From Spinellus fusiger (lineage: Eukaryota > Mucoromycota > Mucoromycetes > Mucorales > Phycomycetaceae): a DNA stretch of 64,000 nt. The notes below the pieces were generated by a model that did no database searches, was not told the origin of the DNA, and saw nothing but the letters and a program-made list of their open reading frames with translations. The position numbers were made by a program, and so were the translations under genes. Below, in pieces: positions 49,029-58,825 of this stretch; positions within the stretch are counted from its first letter, which is position 1, and the number at the start of each line of letters is the position of its first letter. Where the stretch lies: the NCBI GenBank assembly GCA_025094145.1, contig JALLLS010000111.1, positions 32,442 to 96,441 of the forward strand. The letters are read 5' to 3'.

Positions 49029-49905
49029 TCACAGATGCATTGAGGCTGAGGGTGTGACCTTTTCTTCTTCTTGCATCACCAAGTCTGCCTTGACAAGATC
49101 TCTCATGCAAGGAAAATTCATATGCTCACTCAATTGTTCCTGCGACCACACCACCACCTTGAGCAGATCAGGTAGTTTAGGTGTCTGATCACATGACTGA
49201 CTGGCAAGAATGGCAGCATTGAGTTCATGCGCAGTGCTCTGTCGCTGCCCAGAGTGCAACAGATCCTTCACGGGAGAATCTTCTGTATCGTGAAATGCCA
49301 GCAATGCCATTGTTCTTTCCAACTCTTCCAAGAACTCTGGGTGTTCTTCTCCACGCGGGGCCATTTCTTCTGCTGCAAACTCAAGGGCTTCTTCAAAGTG
49401 TCCATTGCGTATCAATTCAATCAGCCGCTGTTGTTGTAGACGGAAGAATAGATGGGGATCTGTATCGAGAATCTATCATGGGAATACGTCATGGGTGGAG
49501 GTGAAGGTGGGATGAGCAGAGAAAGAGAAAGAGAGAGAGAGAGAGAGTGTGTGTGTGTGTGTGTTTGTTTGTTTGTTTGTTTTACCTCTGGGTTAAGGTC
49601 ATTCACAAGGTCAATGGCATTATCAACATTGCCGGACTGTATGGCATGTCTAATGTCCATGCGTTCCTGCACTGAAGACAGGTCCAGAAGAGTAGGAATG
49701 CCACTCTCAGCACTGAATTGTTCAGCAGCATCTTTGTAGCCTTCAATGACCAAGTAGTTCATGACAAGTCGGTTGATATCTCTGCTCTGTCAGTGGGACT
49801 GTCTTTTATCTACTGGCCTACTCACTGCTTGTCTATATTGACCTTGGACAGTCGCTGCTCCCATTCTTCTCTTGTCACGACTTTTTTAGTAGACATTGGA
49901 TTCAT
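49029..49905 (-). CDS. GID8: Gid8 / TWA1-like LisH-CTLH protein of the GID/CTLH ubiquitin ligase
   Basis: Gid8 is the scaffold subunit of the GID/CTLH E3 ligase that degrades gluconeogenic enzymes in yeast (family knowledge). Exon 1 (MNPMSTKKVVTREEWEQRLS, 49905-49826) joins exon 2 at 49781 (DINRLVMNYLVIEGYKDAAE: LisH), then the CTLH stretch MDIRHAIQSGNVDNAIDLVN, and after an intron ILDTDPHLFFRLQQQRLIEL and FEEALEFAAEEMAPRGEEHP (CRA domain). It ends at 49029, about 240 residues, normal for the family. Two in-frame ATGs (49905 and 49896) are possible starts. The intron contains a GA/GT-rich tract (49520-49580). The upstream HIS6 gene stops only 44 nt before this start. Confidence 0.92.
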
Positions 49906-49949
49906 AAAGGAAAGAAAGAGTGTGTCGGGTGTCTAATTTCAATTTGTGT

Positions 49950-51427
49950 TTATTGACTATGCGTCTCATTCCATGCTACACAGTCTGCCAATGTCACTCC
50001 TGAACCGCCAAAGATGTCCAATGCACTGTTAAGAGAGAGAGAGTATGTGTGTGTGTGTGGTGAGGCTGCTGTTAAGAGAGTCCAACGGAGACAATAGGCC
50101 ATATCTATATCTATCTATATAGAGATATATATATTTACCTTCCAAAGGTCAGATCCACCTTTCCATTGGACAGAGAGTGGACCAGAGCCAAATCCTCCAG
50201 TGCTACATCCAACCCATTCACACCGCTGTAAGTCCACCCCATGCCATTGGTGGGAGAATGACTCTCTTTCTTATCACTTACTTGAGCCTCCACCTGCATA
50301 AGTTGTGGGCAGAGTGACCCATTCTCCCAGTTCTAATGAGGAAGAAGAAGGGGCGGTTTTATTATTGTTACTACTACTACTGCCAGAGCAGGGTGTGGAG
50401 GTTGAACTTACTCTTTACTAATGCCTTGTCAATTCCACGGCAGAGTCCCTCTACATCTGCTGCGTGGATCAGAAACTCGCTTTATCCATCCATAAAGATG
50501 CATATGAGAGAGATATGAGAGATGCATATGAGATATATATATATGAGAAATCCACATAAAAGATCCACATAAAAGATCCACATAAAAGATCCACATAAAA
50601 GATCCACATAAAAGATAGACTGCCTTGTTTACCTGCAATAGTGGGACAGCAAGTCCAATGATGCTTATTCATTGTCACTGATGAGCTTCCCTCTTTCTTC
50701 TCCTTTGCTGTTTACCTTTGTTCACTAGCATATCTGTCATGGTCTGCCACTTGTTCATAGCTACTCTCCACTCACTGCCTTGTTGGCGGCAACTGAACAC
50801 GTCAGGCTGTGTTCTGTGCATGGGGCTAATTTACCTAACATCCACCACCAGTCTCTCCTTGCCAATGCGCTGTGAAAGGTCTTTGAGGCGCTGTTCATCA
50901 AAGCGTCCACCGGGGAAGAGATCACTAGTAACAATCACCTACACACACACACACACACAACACAACATACAGAGGATAGACAGGTTATCGTCTATGGGCT
51001 CTGGTGGTTCCTGTCAGTGCTCTCTGTTCCTTCTACCTTGGAGGCACCAGCATCCAACCACGCCTGGGCGTTATCAACATTGATCCCTCCTCCCACTTGT
51101 AGTCCCATGGGCCATGCCTCAAGGGCTTCTTTAGCAGCCTCATCATTCTCAGGGCCCAGCTTAATAACATGGCACCGAGTCACTTTGTGTTTACGGTAGA
51201 GTTCAGCATAATAGGCAGGAGGTTCTCTATTCAGTCCACAAGTAGGGTCATGGTATTGAATGACAATGACCTCTTTCTCTTTTCTTTCTTTCTTTCTTTC
51301 TTTTTGGGACTTACAAGGACACAAAATTGGTACAGAGTCCTTCGGGTGCATCATCCTTTAGTGTTCCACCAACAATCTGCTTGACTTGGCCGTAGTGGAG
51401 GTCAATGCAGCCGTTGAAGCGTGTCAT
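49950..51427 (-). CDS. HIS6: Phosphoribosylformimino-AICAR-ribotide isomerase (HisA/His6)
   Basis: The fourth enzyme of histidine synthesis, a cytosolic TIM barrel. It begins [20 protein letters not shown] at 51427 (catalytic Asp in CIDL). Exon 2 (51226-51037) has [24 protein letters not shown] and [12 protein letters not shown]. Further exons give [39 protein letters not shown], a 31-nt micro-exon ([10 protein letters not shown]), [17 protein letters not shown] (second catalytic Asp region), [28 protein letters not shown] and the TAA at 49952-49950. The reading matches fungal His6 along its length. At the junction near 50280/50236 the obvious GT-AG splice breaks the frame by one base. The stop is 44 nt from the GID8 start. 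Confidence 0.92.
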
Positions 51428-51581
51428 GGTGTATCAATCTCTATGGACCTGTTCTCCCATTTCTTCTGTCTGTCTTGGTCCACACTATAAGTGACTGTTT
51501 ATTAGCGAGACATCCTGCCAAAGAACACAATGCCTGGCTGTCTTTCTCTCTCTCTCTTTTTTATTTTATTTTATTTTATTT
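51428..51581. promoter_or_regulatory. Divergent promoter HIS6 / FHIT-like
   Basis: 154 nt lie between the opposing start codons. The region includes a CT-rich run and a (TTTTA)n tract just before the + strand ATG. Confidence 0.5.
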
Positions 51582-52387
51582 ATGAGTCTGTGCCATAAGT
51601 TTGGACCTCACAGTATTATGGACTGTCAAGTCTTTTTTCGTTCTTCACTGTGCCTAGGAATTGTCAATCTTAAGCCCATCACCCAGTAAGTTCTAGGATT
51701 ACTCTCTTCCCTACAGAAATTCATTCTTCTTGAAAAATCAATAAAAATGAAAAGGGGTCGTAAGTAAAAGAGCAAAAAGAAATGAGAAGAATAAGAACAA
51801 GAGTGCCTTTTATAGATATAGAGCTATAGAAGCACAGTCTTTTTTTTTTACATTTATTTTCGCTTCTCTTATAAGACGTCCTTGTCATTCCAAAGAGATG
51901 TGTGCCTAGAATGAAGGATCTGACAGAAGAAGAGGTGAAGATAGAGAACACACCCTCCCAACTGACAAAACACACTCATTTCTCTTGTATTCTCTATCTT
52001 ATGTCTTGTGTCTTAGGCAGCAGATTTGATGATCAGTGCACAAAAGATAGGCCGTGTGGTGGAGCAGGTGTATTCTGGCACATCTCTTACGATGGCAGTG
52101 CAGGATGGCCCAGAAGCAGGCCAATCCGTAAGTATTCCTCTAAATACATTGACGCTTCTGCCATTCATCCTCCCCTCTCCTTCTTCTTCCTTTCTTCTAT
52201 GTGTGGATAGGTCCCTCATGTCCACATGCATGTTATTCCACGCAGAAAGAAGGACTGGAAGAACAACGATGATATTTACGATGCATTGGACTCTTCTCAT
52301 TCAGTGGACTCTCCACACCGCCAAGAACGTACTGAACAAGACATGCAGAAAGAGGCAGAGACACTCACTGCTTATTTTATGCCATAA
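51582..52387 (+). CDS. FHIT-type diadenosine polyphosphate hydrolase (HIT family)
   Basis: FHIT/Aph1/Hnt2 enzymes cleave ApnA to AMP plus another nucleotide (family knowledge). It starts MSLCHKFGPHSIMDCQVFFR at 51582, continuing SSLCLGIVNLKPIT, which lines up with FRFGQHLI...LVNRKPVVPGHV of human FHIT. Exon 2 (about 51875-51935) has VLVIPKRCVPRMKDLTEEE. Exon 3 (from 52017) reads AADLMISAQKIGRVVEQVYS and QDGPEAGQS. The last exon has VPHVHMHVIPRRKKDWKNND with the catalytic HxHxH triad. It ends at 52387, about 150 residues. The exon 1/2 junction does not resolve cleanly: the visible donor and acceptor leave the frame off by one, so a micro-exon may be missing from my model. Confidence 0.88.
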
Positions 52388-52413
52388 ATGAAGGGACAAT
52401 GAAGGAACAAGCA

Positions 52414-53532
52414 TCAAGGAGCACTAAATCCTGCTGCCTTGTAAATGTAATTTGTGAGTTCTTCTAGCCCAGTCTCTTGTAGTTCATACAGACTGGCAAT
52501 AAAGTTCACCATGTTCTCTTCTGGTATCTCCACCTTGGCCCTTGGACCCCATGTGTACTCATACTGAAGATCAGCCGCAGTGTCTGTATCAGAGGGTCCT
52601 GCATTTCCTATCTTGTGGCGTGCCAAGTAGCCCTGCTTGACATAGCCTTCAATGAGTTTGTCACGGTCACCAAAGGCGTGTGTTTCTTCCCGGACACAGA
52701 GACGGTCTAAATGCTCAGCCAGTTCCACTGAAGCAGCAATACTGCATGGTCAGTGTGCATTTGATCACAGAGAGATAGAAAGAGAAAGAAAGAAAGAAAG
52801 AAAACATCCAACACAACTCACCATTGGACAGTGTCTGCTCACTGACAAAGATCAGCGCCAGAACCACATACACAAGGCCTGTTGTGGCATACTCTTTATC
52901 TGAAATGTGAATCAAGTCTGGTGCATTGTAGGCTTCAGGAAGAAGATTCCTCAGAACATAGCCTCGAGAAACCACCACTGCCTTTTCTTGATGGATGGAT
53001 GGATGGATGGATGGATGGATGGATGAGGGAGGGGCAGATCAGTCTTCCTTCCTCTTCTCTTTTCTCTTTTCTCTTTTCTGCCTACCTTTCCGATGGGTGC
53101 TTGGGCCTTTGTCTCGTACCGGCAGCTCCACCATTTCCATACCAAACAGCTCTCTTAGCTTTGTATTGGCCATGGACTGCACTCGCTTGTACTCTTTTCC
53201 GTGTTCCTGCAATACTAACTGTCAGTCCAACTCCACAGTGTCCCCTCTGGACTCACTCTTCTTGGTGATATCTTCTCTGCGTATAGGAGTGCCCTTGTAT
53301 TCACATGCTAAACAGTAACGCACTGTGTCTTTTACTTTTCTACTTAGTTCCTATAAAGAAAATTTGTTTGTTTGTTTGTTTGTTTGTTGAAGAAGAAGAA
53401 AGAGAAAGGGGGTGGGAGTCAAACACGAATGCATACTTCTTCATTCCAGTGGCCGTCGTCATGACGCATACGCTGACTTGACTCGGGCGACACATCACGA
53501 CTCTGGGGTCTCTTTCTTTTGGCAAGCGACAT
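52414..53532 (-). CDS. NSE3: Nse3 / MAGE-domain subunit of the Smc5-Smc6 complex
   Basis: Nse3 binds Nse1 and Nse4 and stimulates the Smc5/6 ubiquitin and DNA-binding module in DNA repair (family knowledge). It starts MSLAKRKRPQSRDVSPESSQ at 53532. The next exon is ELSRKVKDTVRYCLACEYKG and PIRREDITKK (first winged helix), then YKRVQSMANTKLRELFGMEM, GYVLRNLLPEAYNAPDLI and TGLVYVVLALIFVSEQTLSN (MAGE core). The last exon is LDRLCVREETHAFGDRDKLI, EGYVKQGYLARHKIG and YEYTWGPRAKVEI, ending at 52414. Introns hold a (GATG)n tract (52990-53025) and a (TTTG)n tract (53365-53387). It is convergent with the FHIT-like gene, 26 nt between stops. Confidence 0.88.
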
Positions 53533-53724
53533 GAGAGAAGGAGAGTGACTGTTCTATTTCAAACAACAACAACAATACTAGCACTAGCAACAAAGAATTC
53601 AACCCATCCGCCCACTCATCTTCCTCTTTCTTTCTTCCTCTTTCTTTCTTTCTTTCTCTATTTGTTATTGTTTATTGTTCATCTCCCATGTAGAGTGAGT
53701 TGTGCACAGTAGAAAGAAAAAGAG

Positions 53725-54220
53725 TCAAGGGTCATGAGGCGTCTCCAGTGCCTTTTCATGAGCACGCGCCAATAGAAAGTGACCAAGAAAAGACAGCGGG
53801 TCGTTGGGTCTATCCAAAGAAAAGAAAGAAAAAATAAGTCCAAAGCCACCTCCACCTTGGCCCCTACCGTTCTGTTGAGAGCAACTTCATGCCCTGGAGA
53901 AGGGTGGGCACGACTGTTGTGTCCAGATAGGCACGTGTCTCCAGTCCCTCCATGGAGTGTCGTTTCGCAGCCACAGGTGAGCCCATGGGTGTGGCTGTTT
54001 CTCCACTGGGAGTGCCTACCGACACACTTGTTTCTGTTGTTGGCTGTGGACCGTAGTGGCTGTACTCTTGTGGGAGAGGGTCTTGCTTGAGTTCAGAGGG
54101 AAGACTCAAGAGAGGCTCAGTGGAGGGTGGTGGTGGTGGTGGTGGTGGTGGTGGTGGATAGACAGGCTCATCTATCTGTGCTGATGATGCTTCAGACACT
54201 CCAGGATGACTTGTGGCCAT
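53725..54220 (-). CDS. SDC1: Sdc1 / Dpy-30-type COMPASS subunit
   Basis: Dpy-30 proteins dimerise and bind the Ash2/Bre2 subunit of the COMPASS H3K4 methyltransferase (family knowledge). Two exons, 54220-53868 and 53809-53725, give 145 residues. The first 80 are Pro/Ser/Thr-rich with a run of 11 prolines (GGT repeat on the + strand). The Dpy-30 motif is split by the intron: LETRAYLDTTVVPTLLQGMK and LLSTER, then PNDPLSFLGHFLLARAHEKA. It lies downstream of ALG7 on the same strand, 255 nt away. Confidence 0.93.
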
Positions 54221-54475
54221 GTCAGCTCCTCTTTCTTTTTTTCTCTTTCTATTCTTACTTGTAGTCTTACTTGTAGTCTTGGGACATAAAGGAGAGAAAC
54301 AAAGGACTCAGCCACTGTTTATTTTCTTCTGTTTATTATCTCTCTCTGTTCTCTCTCTCTGTCTTCTCTCTCTCTGTCTTCTCTCTCTGTTTATAGATAG
54401 ATAGACAGATAGACAGATAGACAAATAGACAGATAGATAGATGGACATATGTATCTATGGATTCACCTAGTCCAC
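54221..54475. promoter_or_regulatory. ALG7-SDC1 spacer with GATA-type microsatellite
   Basis: It contains CT-rich TCTCTGT repeats at 54340-54392 and an (AGATAGAC)/(GATA)n tract at 54395-54442. It must hold the SDC1 promoter. Confidence 0.6.
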
Positions 54476-56033
54476 CTAGTACACATAGTCCACTAGTTTA
54501 TAGCGTATGAAGAATGCCAAGGCACTGCCTATCCCCTGCAGACACAGAACAGCCACTGCCGTCGTGCGCTCACTCAAGGGTCCTGCATGCGCCAGCACAA
54601 GATTGATCAGCGTAAGATTATTGCACACAAGCACACGGCCCTGCTCGTCCCGCTCGAATGCCTTGACCAGCCCCACAGCACACAGGCCCCGGAGAAGCCA
54701 CTGGCCTCCTGCTCTCATGGGCTTCTTCCCCTGCACCACCACCACAGAGCACTCCAGCAGGCCCTGGTCATTGAGACGGGGCATGCGGTGACGTGGACAC
54801 TCTATCAGCCGAAACAGCTGTGGACATGAGTAGAGAAAGTTGAAGATTTGAGGGAGAAAGAACAAGACCAATGTCTTTGTAAAGTGGCCAAGGATGCCTA
54901 CGACGGCCAGGGTCATGCCAGCAAAGTAGCAGTAGGTGTCGCCTACAAACAGACGGGCAGGGAACCTAGTAGAGTTTCCCGTGCACAGAGAAGATGAGAG
55001 AAGAGAGAAGAGAGAGATGAGGAGGTCTGCTCTGCTCTGCTCTGCTTATTACTATAGCCATCCCTTACCAGTTGTGGTAGAGAAGTGCAGCTGTGGCCCC
55101 TACAAACGGCACCATAAAGTACAGACTGAACAGATGCGCTTCCACACTGGCACGGTCGGTGCTGGACATATACAGGGAGTCATTGAGAATGACAGACACA
55201 GCAATGATAAGAGATTGGCCTGCCTCAATCCCATTGACGCCTGCCAAGATATTGATGCTGTGGGTGCAGAAGATAATCAGCAGGGCCATGTACACATAGT
55301 ACAGACATCCTTAGACAGAACAGAGTCAGTATCAGAGGATGAGGTTGTCCAGCACTCACCCAAATCCACAATGGTCCCTAGCCATGGACGCAGCTGGAGA
55401 GGCATAACAACATGGGTGACACCACAGTTGGTGTAGTAGAACAGAAGAAGAGGCGTCCCTGCCAATGCTGGAAACCACACCTTGTACCTCCACCGCACAT
55501 CCAACACATCATCAGCAAATCCCAACAACACCATGGACTGGATAGCAAGCACAGCAGAAAGAATCTCCCCCAGCTAGCCTTACTGTATGAGTCCTACAAC
55601 CCTTGTCGCCCACCTTGTCACCCACCTTGTCATGAGGAAACACACTGTCCATGGTGCTGCTCTTATTGAACCAGTGCATAAACGGTACAGGCATAAACAC
55701 AAACATCGCACTGAGATAGATAATGGCCGTGGGCAGTCCCATGCTCTCTGGACTGCTGCCATGAGTTCACTGTTGTGTCTCAAGGGAAGGAAGAAAGAAG
55801 AAAGAAAAGGGTCTTGTGGGGCTTGCTTACATGAGCGGCTGATGACGCTTCAGTCTGTCTTTGCCACACAGGTGCGATTGTACAAATGCCTGGTGCAGAT
55901 GAGGGAGGGTGGTGAATGTCGTCCATCCCACAAGAACAGACAGCCCCACCGACAGAACAAGTGTCTCATGCAGGACAGCGACTCTTGCTGCTAATAGAGC
56001 CAAACTCCCTGTCACCAACCACAGGACAAACAT
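54476..56033 (-). CDS. ALG7: UDP-GlcNAc:dolichyl-phosphate GlcNAc-1-phosphotransferase (Alg7/GPT)
   Basis: This ER membrane enzyme starts N-glycan assembly and is the tunicamycin target (family knowledge). From the probable ATG at 56033 (MFVLWLVTGSLALLAARVAV) comes the first membrane span, then LCGKDRLKRHQPLM, ESMGLPTAIIYLS, MVLLGFADDVLDVRWRYKVW (catalytic DD), YVYMALLIIFCTHSINILAG with VNGIEAGQ, VEAHLFSLYFMVPFVGATAA, FVGDTYCYFAGMTLAVVGIL, FLYSCPQLFRLIECPRHRMP and CNNLTLINLVLAHAGPLSER, ending at the TAG at 54478-54476. About ten hydrophobic spans and length are normal. The frame stays open upstream to an intron acceptor at about 56085, so a further 5' exon is possible. Confidence 0.93.
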
Positions 56034-56284
56034 GAGCTGAACAATAAATAACACTCCACTGCGTCCTCTGAGGGTCCTCGATGTGACCTGCAAATGGTCG
56101 GGGCTCTAATGAGATCCTCCCCGTGTTTCATGCAGGCTTAGAAGGAAGGTGTGGAAAAAGGGAAGAGTGGAAAAAGGAATTCAGAATAGAAATAAATAAA
56201 TAAAAAGACAAAAGAAAAAAAAAAAAAAAAAAAGCTCAGTTTATTAGGCCCACACAGAAGTAGAGAAGGGATAAGGAAGGTGAC
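56034..56284. other. ALG7-VMA9 spacer with poly(A) tract
   Basis: 251 nt hold a run of about 20 A on the + strand (56214-56233) just past the VMA9 stop. On the minus strand this is a T-rich tract in the VMA9 3' flank. Confidence 0.6.
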
Positions 56285-56682
56285 TTAGGTATGATGAGGT
56301 CGCAGTCCCACGCGTTTGGGGTTGATGAGAGGGTGCAGTTGGGCGAGATAAGTGACAGACCACCTACACCAGTATCCCCATAAGAGAAAGACAAAGTCAG
56401 TTTGTCAGTCCAACGAGCAGAGGAAAACAAAACAAAAAGAACAAAGGGGAGGGAGGAATAGACACATATAAATAGAGCCCCGAGTGTGACTTACATGAGG
56501 TAGCAGCAGATGAGGGACATGATGATAAGTGTACGGATAAGCCTACACATGGACTTAGTCTTCTTCTTCACAGGACACCATCTTACTTACGTCTGATTGT
56601 TTCCCTTGGGTGTAAGGACATGGGCAGCCCCACACACCAAAAAGACAGCAATAAAGGCCCAGAGGAGAGTATAGCCTGACAT
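56285..56682 (-). CDS. VMA9: V-type ATPase subunit e (Vma9)
   Basis: A small Vo-sector membrane subunit of the vacuolar proton pump. Three exons, 56682-56591, 56542-56495 and 56363-56285, encode 72 residues: MSGYTLLWAFIAVFLVCGAA (span 1), TPKGNNQTLIRTLI, MSLICCYLMWSVTYLAQLHP (span 2), LINPKRVGLRPHHT and stop. Two spans, the TPKxxNQ loop and the W..TxL.QLHPL motif match yeast Vma9 and animal subunit e. No single exon is longer than 31 codons. Confidence 0.93.
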
Positions 56683-57020
56683 GGGAAATAAACAAGACAG
56701 TAAAGAAATCAGTACTGTGCCCCCTCTCCCTCACTCACTCTCACACACACACACATATACCGTCACTGGACCCACGTCACATCCCGTGCACGTAGTCGCT
56801 GTCTTTTTTCCCCTCCCTTTACTTTCCACTTGATATTTTCTCTTTCTTCTTCCTACTATTGGTGTTATTATTGCTGCTGCTGCTACTGCTGCTACTGCTA
56901 CTGCTACTGCTACCACCACCACCACCATTACTACTACCACCACCACTACTACCACTACTCACCACCGCCACCATCACCACCACCACTACCACCACTACTA
57001 TTCCTAAGGCAAGCGATAGA
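56683..57020. promoter_or_regulatory. Divergent promoter VMA9 / CDC55 with trinucleotide runs
   Basis: 338 nt lie between opposing start codons. From about 56868 to 57000 it is a degenerate run of TGC, TAC and ACC triplets upstream of the CDC55 ATG, probably transcribed as 5' UTR. Frames through it are open but low-complexity and do not lead into a protein domain. Confidence 0.6.
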
Positions 57021-58825
57021 ATGCAGTCAGAAACAGAAAACAAGTGGAAGTTCTCCCAGTGCTTTGGTGACAAGGGAGACTCTGACGATATTACAGAAGG
57101 TATAATAAAAGAGAGAGAGAGAGAGAATAGAAAACTGACACACCAACCTTGCTCACTAGCTGATATCATCTCTGTTGTTGAGTTTGACCCCACAGGAGAT
57201 TACCTTGCAACTGGTGACAAGGGCGGTAGAGTGGTTTTATTTGAGCGCAACGAGAGTGTAGGTCAATATACATTTCATTGGAATAGAACAAGAGAAAGCA
57301 AGAGAGTGATCTACCTGACTATACACAAATAATAACAATGACAATGACAATGGCAATGACAATGACAATGGCAATGACAATGACACCAACACCAACACCA
57401 ACACTACAGAAAAGGGAGTGCGAGTACAAGTTCCATACTGAATTCCAGTCGCATGAACCCGAGTTCGACTACCTCAAGAGCCTGGAAATTGAAGAAAAGA
57501 TCAACAAAATCAAATGGTGCAAGCGTCAGAACTCTGCCCATTTCCTACTCTCTACCAATGGTAAACTTACCTTGGTAAATATAGCTGACGTGTCTCATGG
57601 TTAGCCCTTTAGATAAGACCATTAAGCTATGGAAGGTATATGAGCGCACTATCAAAGTAGTCCATGAGTCCAGTGTCCATGCCACCACTACCACTTCTCC
57701 ATTTCTCATTCCCAAACTCGCGCACCAAGATACAGTCGTGGCTGCCATCCCCCGCAAGATTTATGCAAATGGTAAGCAGACAAAGGATCGGCAGGTGAAA
57801 TGCAAGAGGGGTTGAAGCTTTGTGTTGTAGCACATGCCTATCATATCAATTCAATGTCCGTGAACTCGGATGGAGAGACGTATATTTCTGCAGACGATCT
57901 GAGGATTAATCTATGGAACATTGATATTTGTGAACAGAGCTTTAGTAAGTCCCACAAAGGAGAGTGAGGCAGACGCCTTCCTGTATTGATACTCCCAACA
58001 GACATTGTCGACATCAAGCCAGCCAATATGGAAGAACTGACAGAAGTCATCACTGCTGCTGAATTCCATCCAATGCACTGCAATGTCCTCATGTACAGCT
58101 CTAGCAAGGGATCGGTAAAGCTGGCAGACATGAGAGCCTCTGCCTTGTGTGATCAAAAGGCTAAAGGTAGTCTATGAGGGTTGTTTTAAACAAGAGGGGC
58201 ATCGTCTCCCTTTTCTTTATTATCCTTTTCTTTTCTTTTTTTTTATATCATTGGAGAGAGAGCTTATATGTATATGAATACAGTATTTGAGCCTTATGAG
58301 GATCCCAACAACCGCTCCTTCTTCTCCGAGATCATCTCCTCCATTTCAGATGTCAAGTTCAGTCCTGATGGTCGATACATTCTCTCAAGAGACTACCTGA
58401 CCCTCAAGTTGTGGGATGTGAACATGGAGAACAAGCCACTACAGACCATCCCTATTCACGACCATTTACGAAGCAGTCTGTGTGACTTGTATGAGAATGA
58501 CTGCATCTTTGACAAGTTCGAGACAATGTTCAGTGGCGATGGAAAGAGTGTGTTGACAGGATCCTATAACAACAATCTCCATATCTACGATCGACAGACA
58601 TTGGCAGCGACAAGTCTTCAGGCAGACAAGACTGCCTTTCGAGCCAAACGTCTTGGATCAGCAAAGAATAAGATGGTGTCTACAGCAGGCACCCGTGGCA
58701 TCAAGGGAAAGCGTGATGAAGGAGAATCAATTGACTTTAACAAAAAGATTCTTCATGCTTCGTGGCATCCCCAAGAAAACATCATTGCTGTGGCAGCCAC
58801 GAACAACCTTTTCATCTTCACGTAA
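57021..58825 (+). CDS. CDC55: PP2A regulatory B subunit (PR55 / Cdc55), WD-repeat propeller
   Basis: The B55 subunit directs protein phosphatase 2A to mitotic and stress substrates (family knowledge). Exons begin 57021-57099 ([20 protein letters not shown]), 57160-57257 ([20 protein letters not shown]), 57410-57560 ([20 protein letters not shown] and [19 protein letters not shown]) and 57613 on ([12 protein letters not shown]). Later exons carry [102 protein letters not shown] and [20 protein letters not shown], stop at 58825. The seven-blade layout and length are typical. An intron (57335-57400) holds an (ACAATG)n-type repeat. Confidence 0.95.

Noticed and set aside
54507..54829. Plus-strand frames opposite ALG7
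   Set aside because: They overlap the conserved Alg7 C-terminal coding exons on the other strand and resemble nothing.
56731..57000. Val-, Ser-Gly- or Leu/Pro-rich frames near 56.8-57.0 kb
   Set aside because: All derive from TGC/TAC/ACC triplet runs in the VMA9-CDC55 spacer. Only the CDC55 start downstream is supported.
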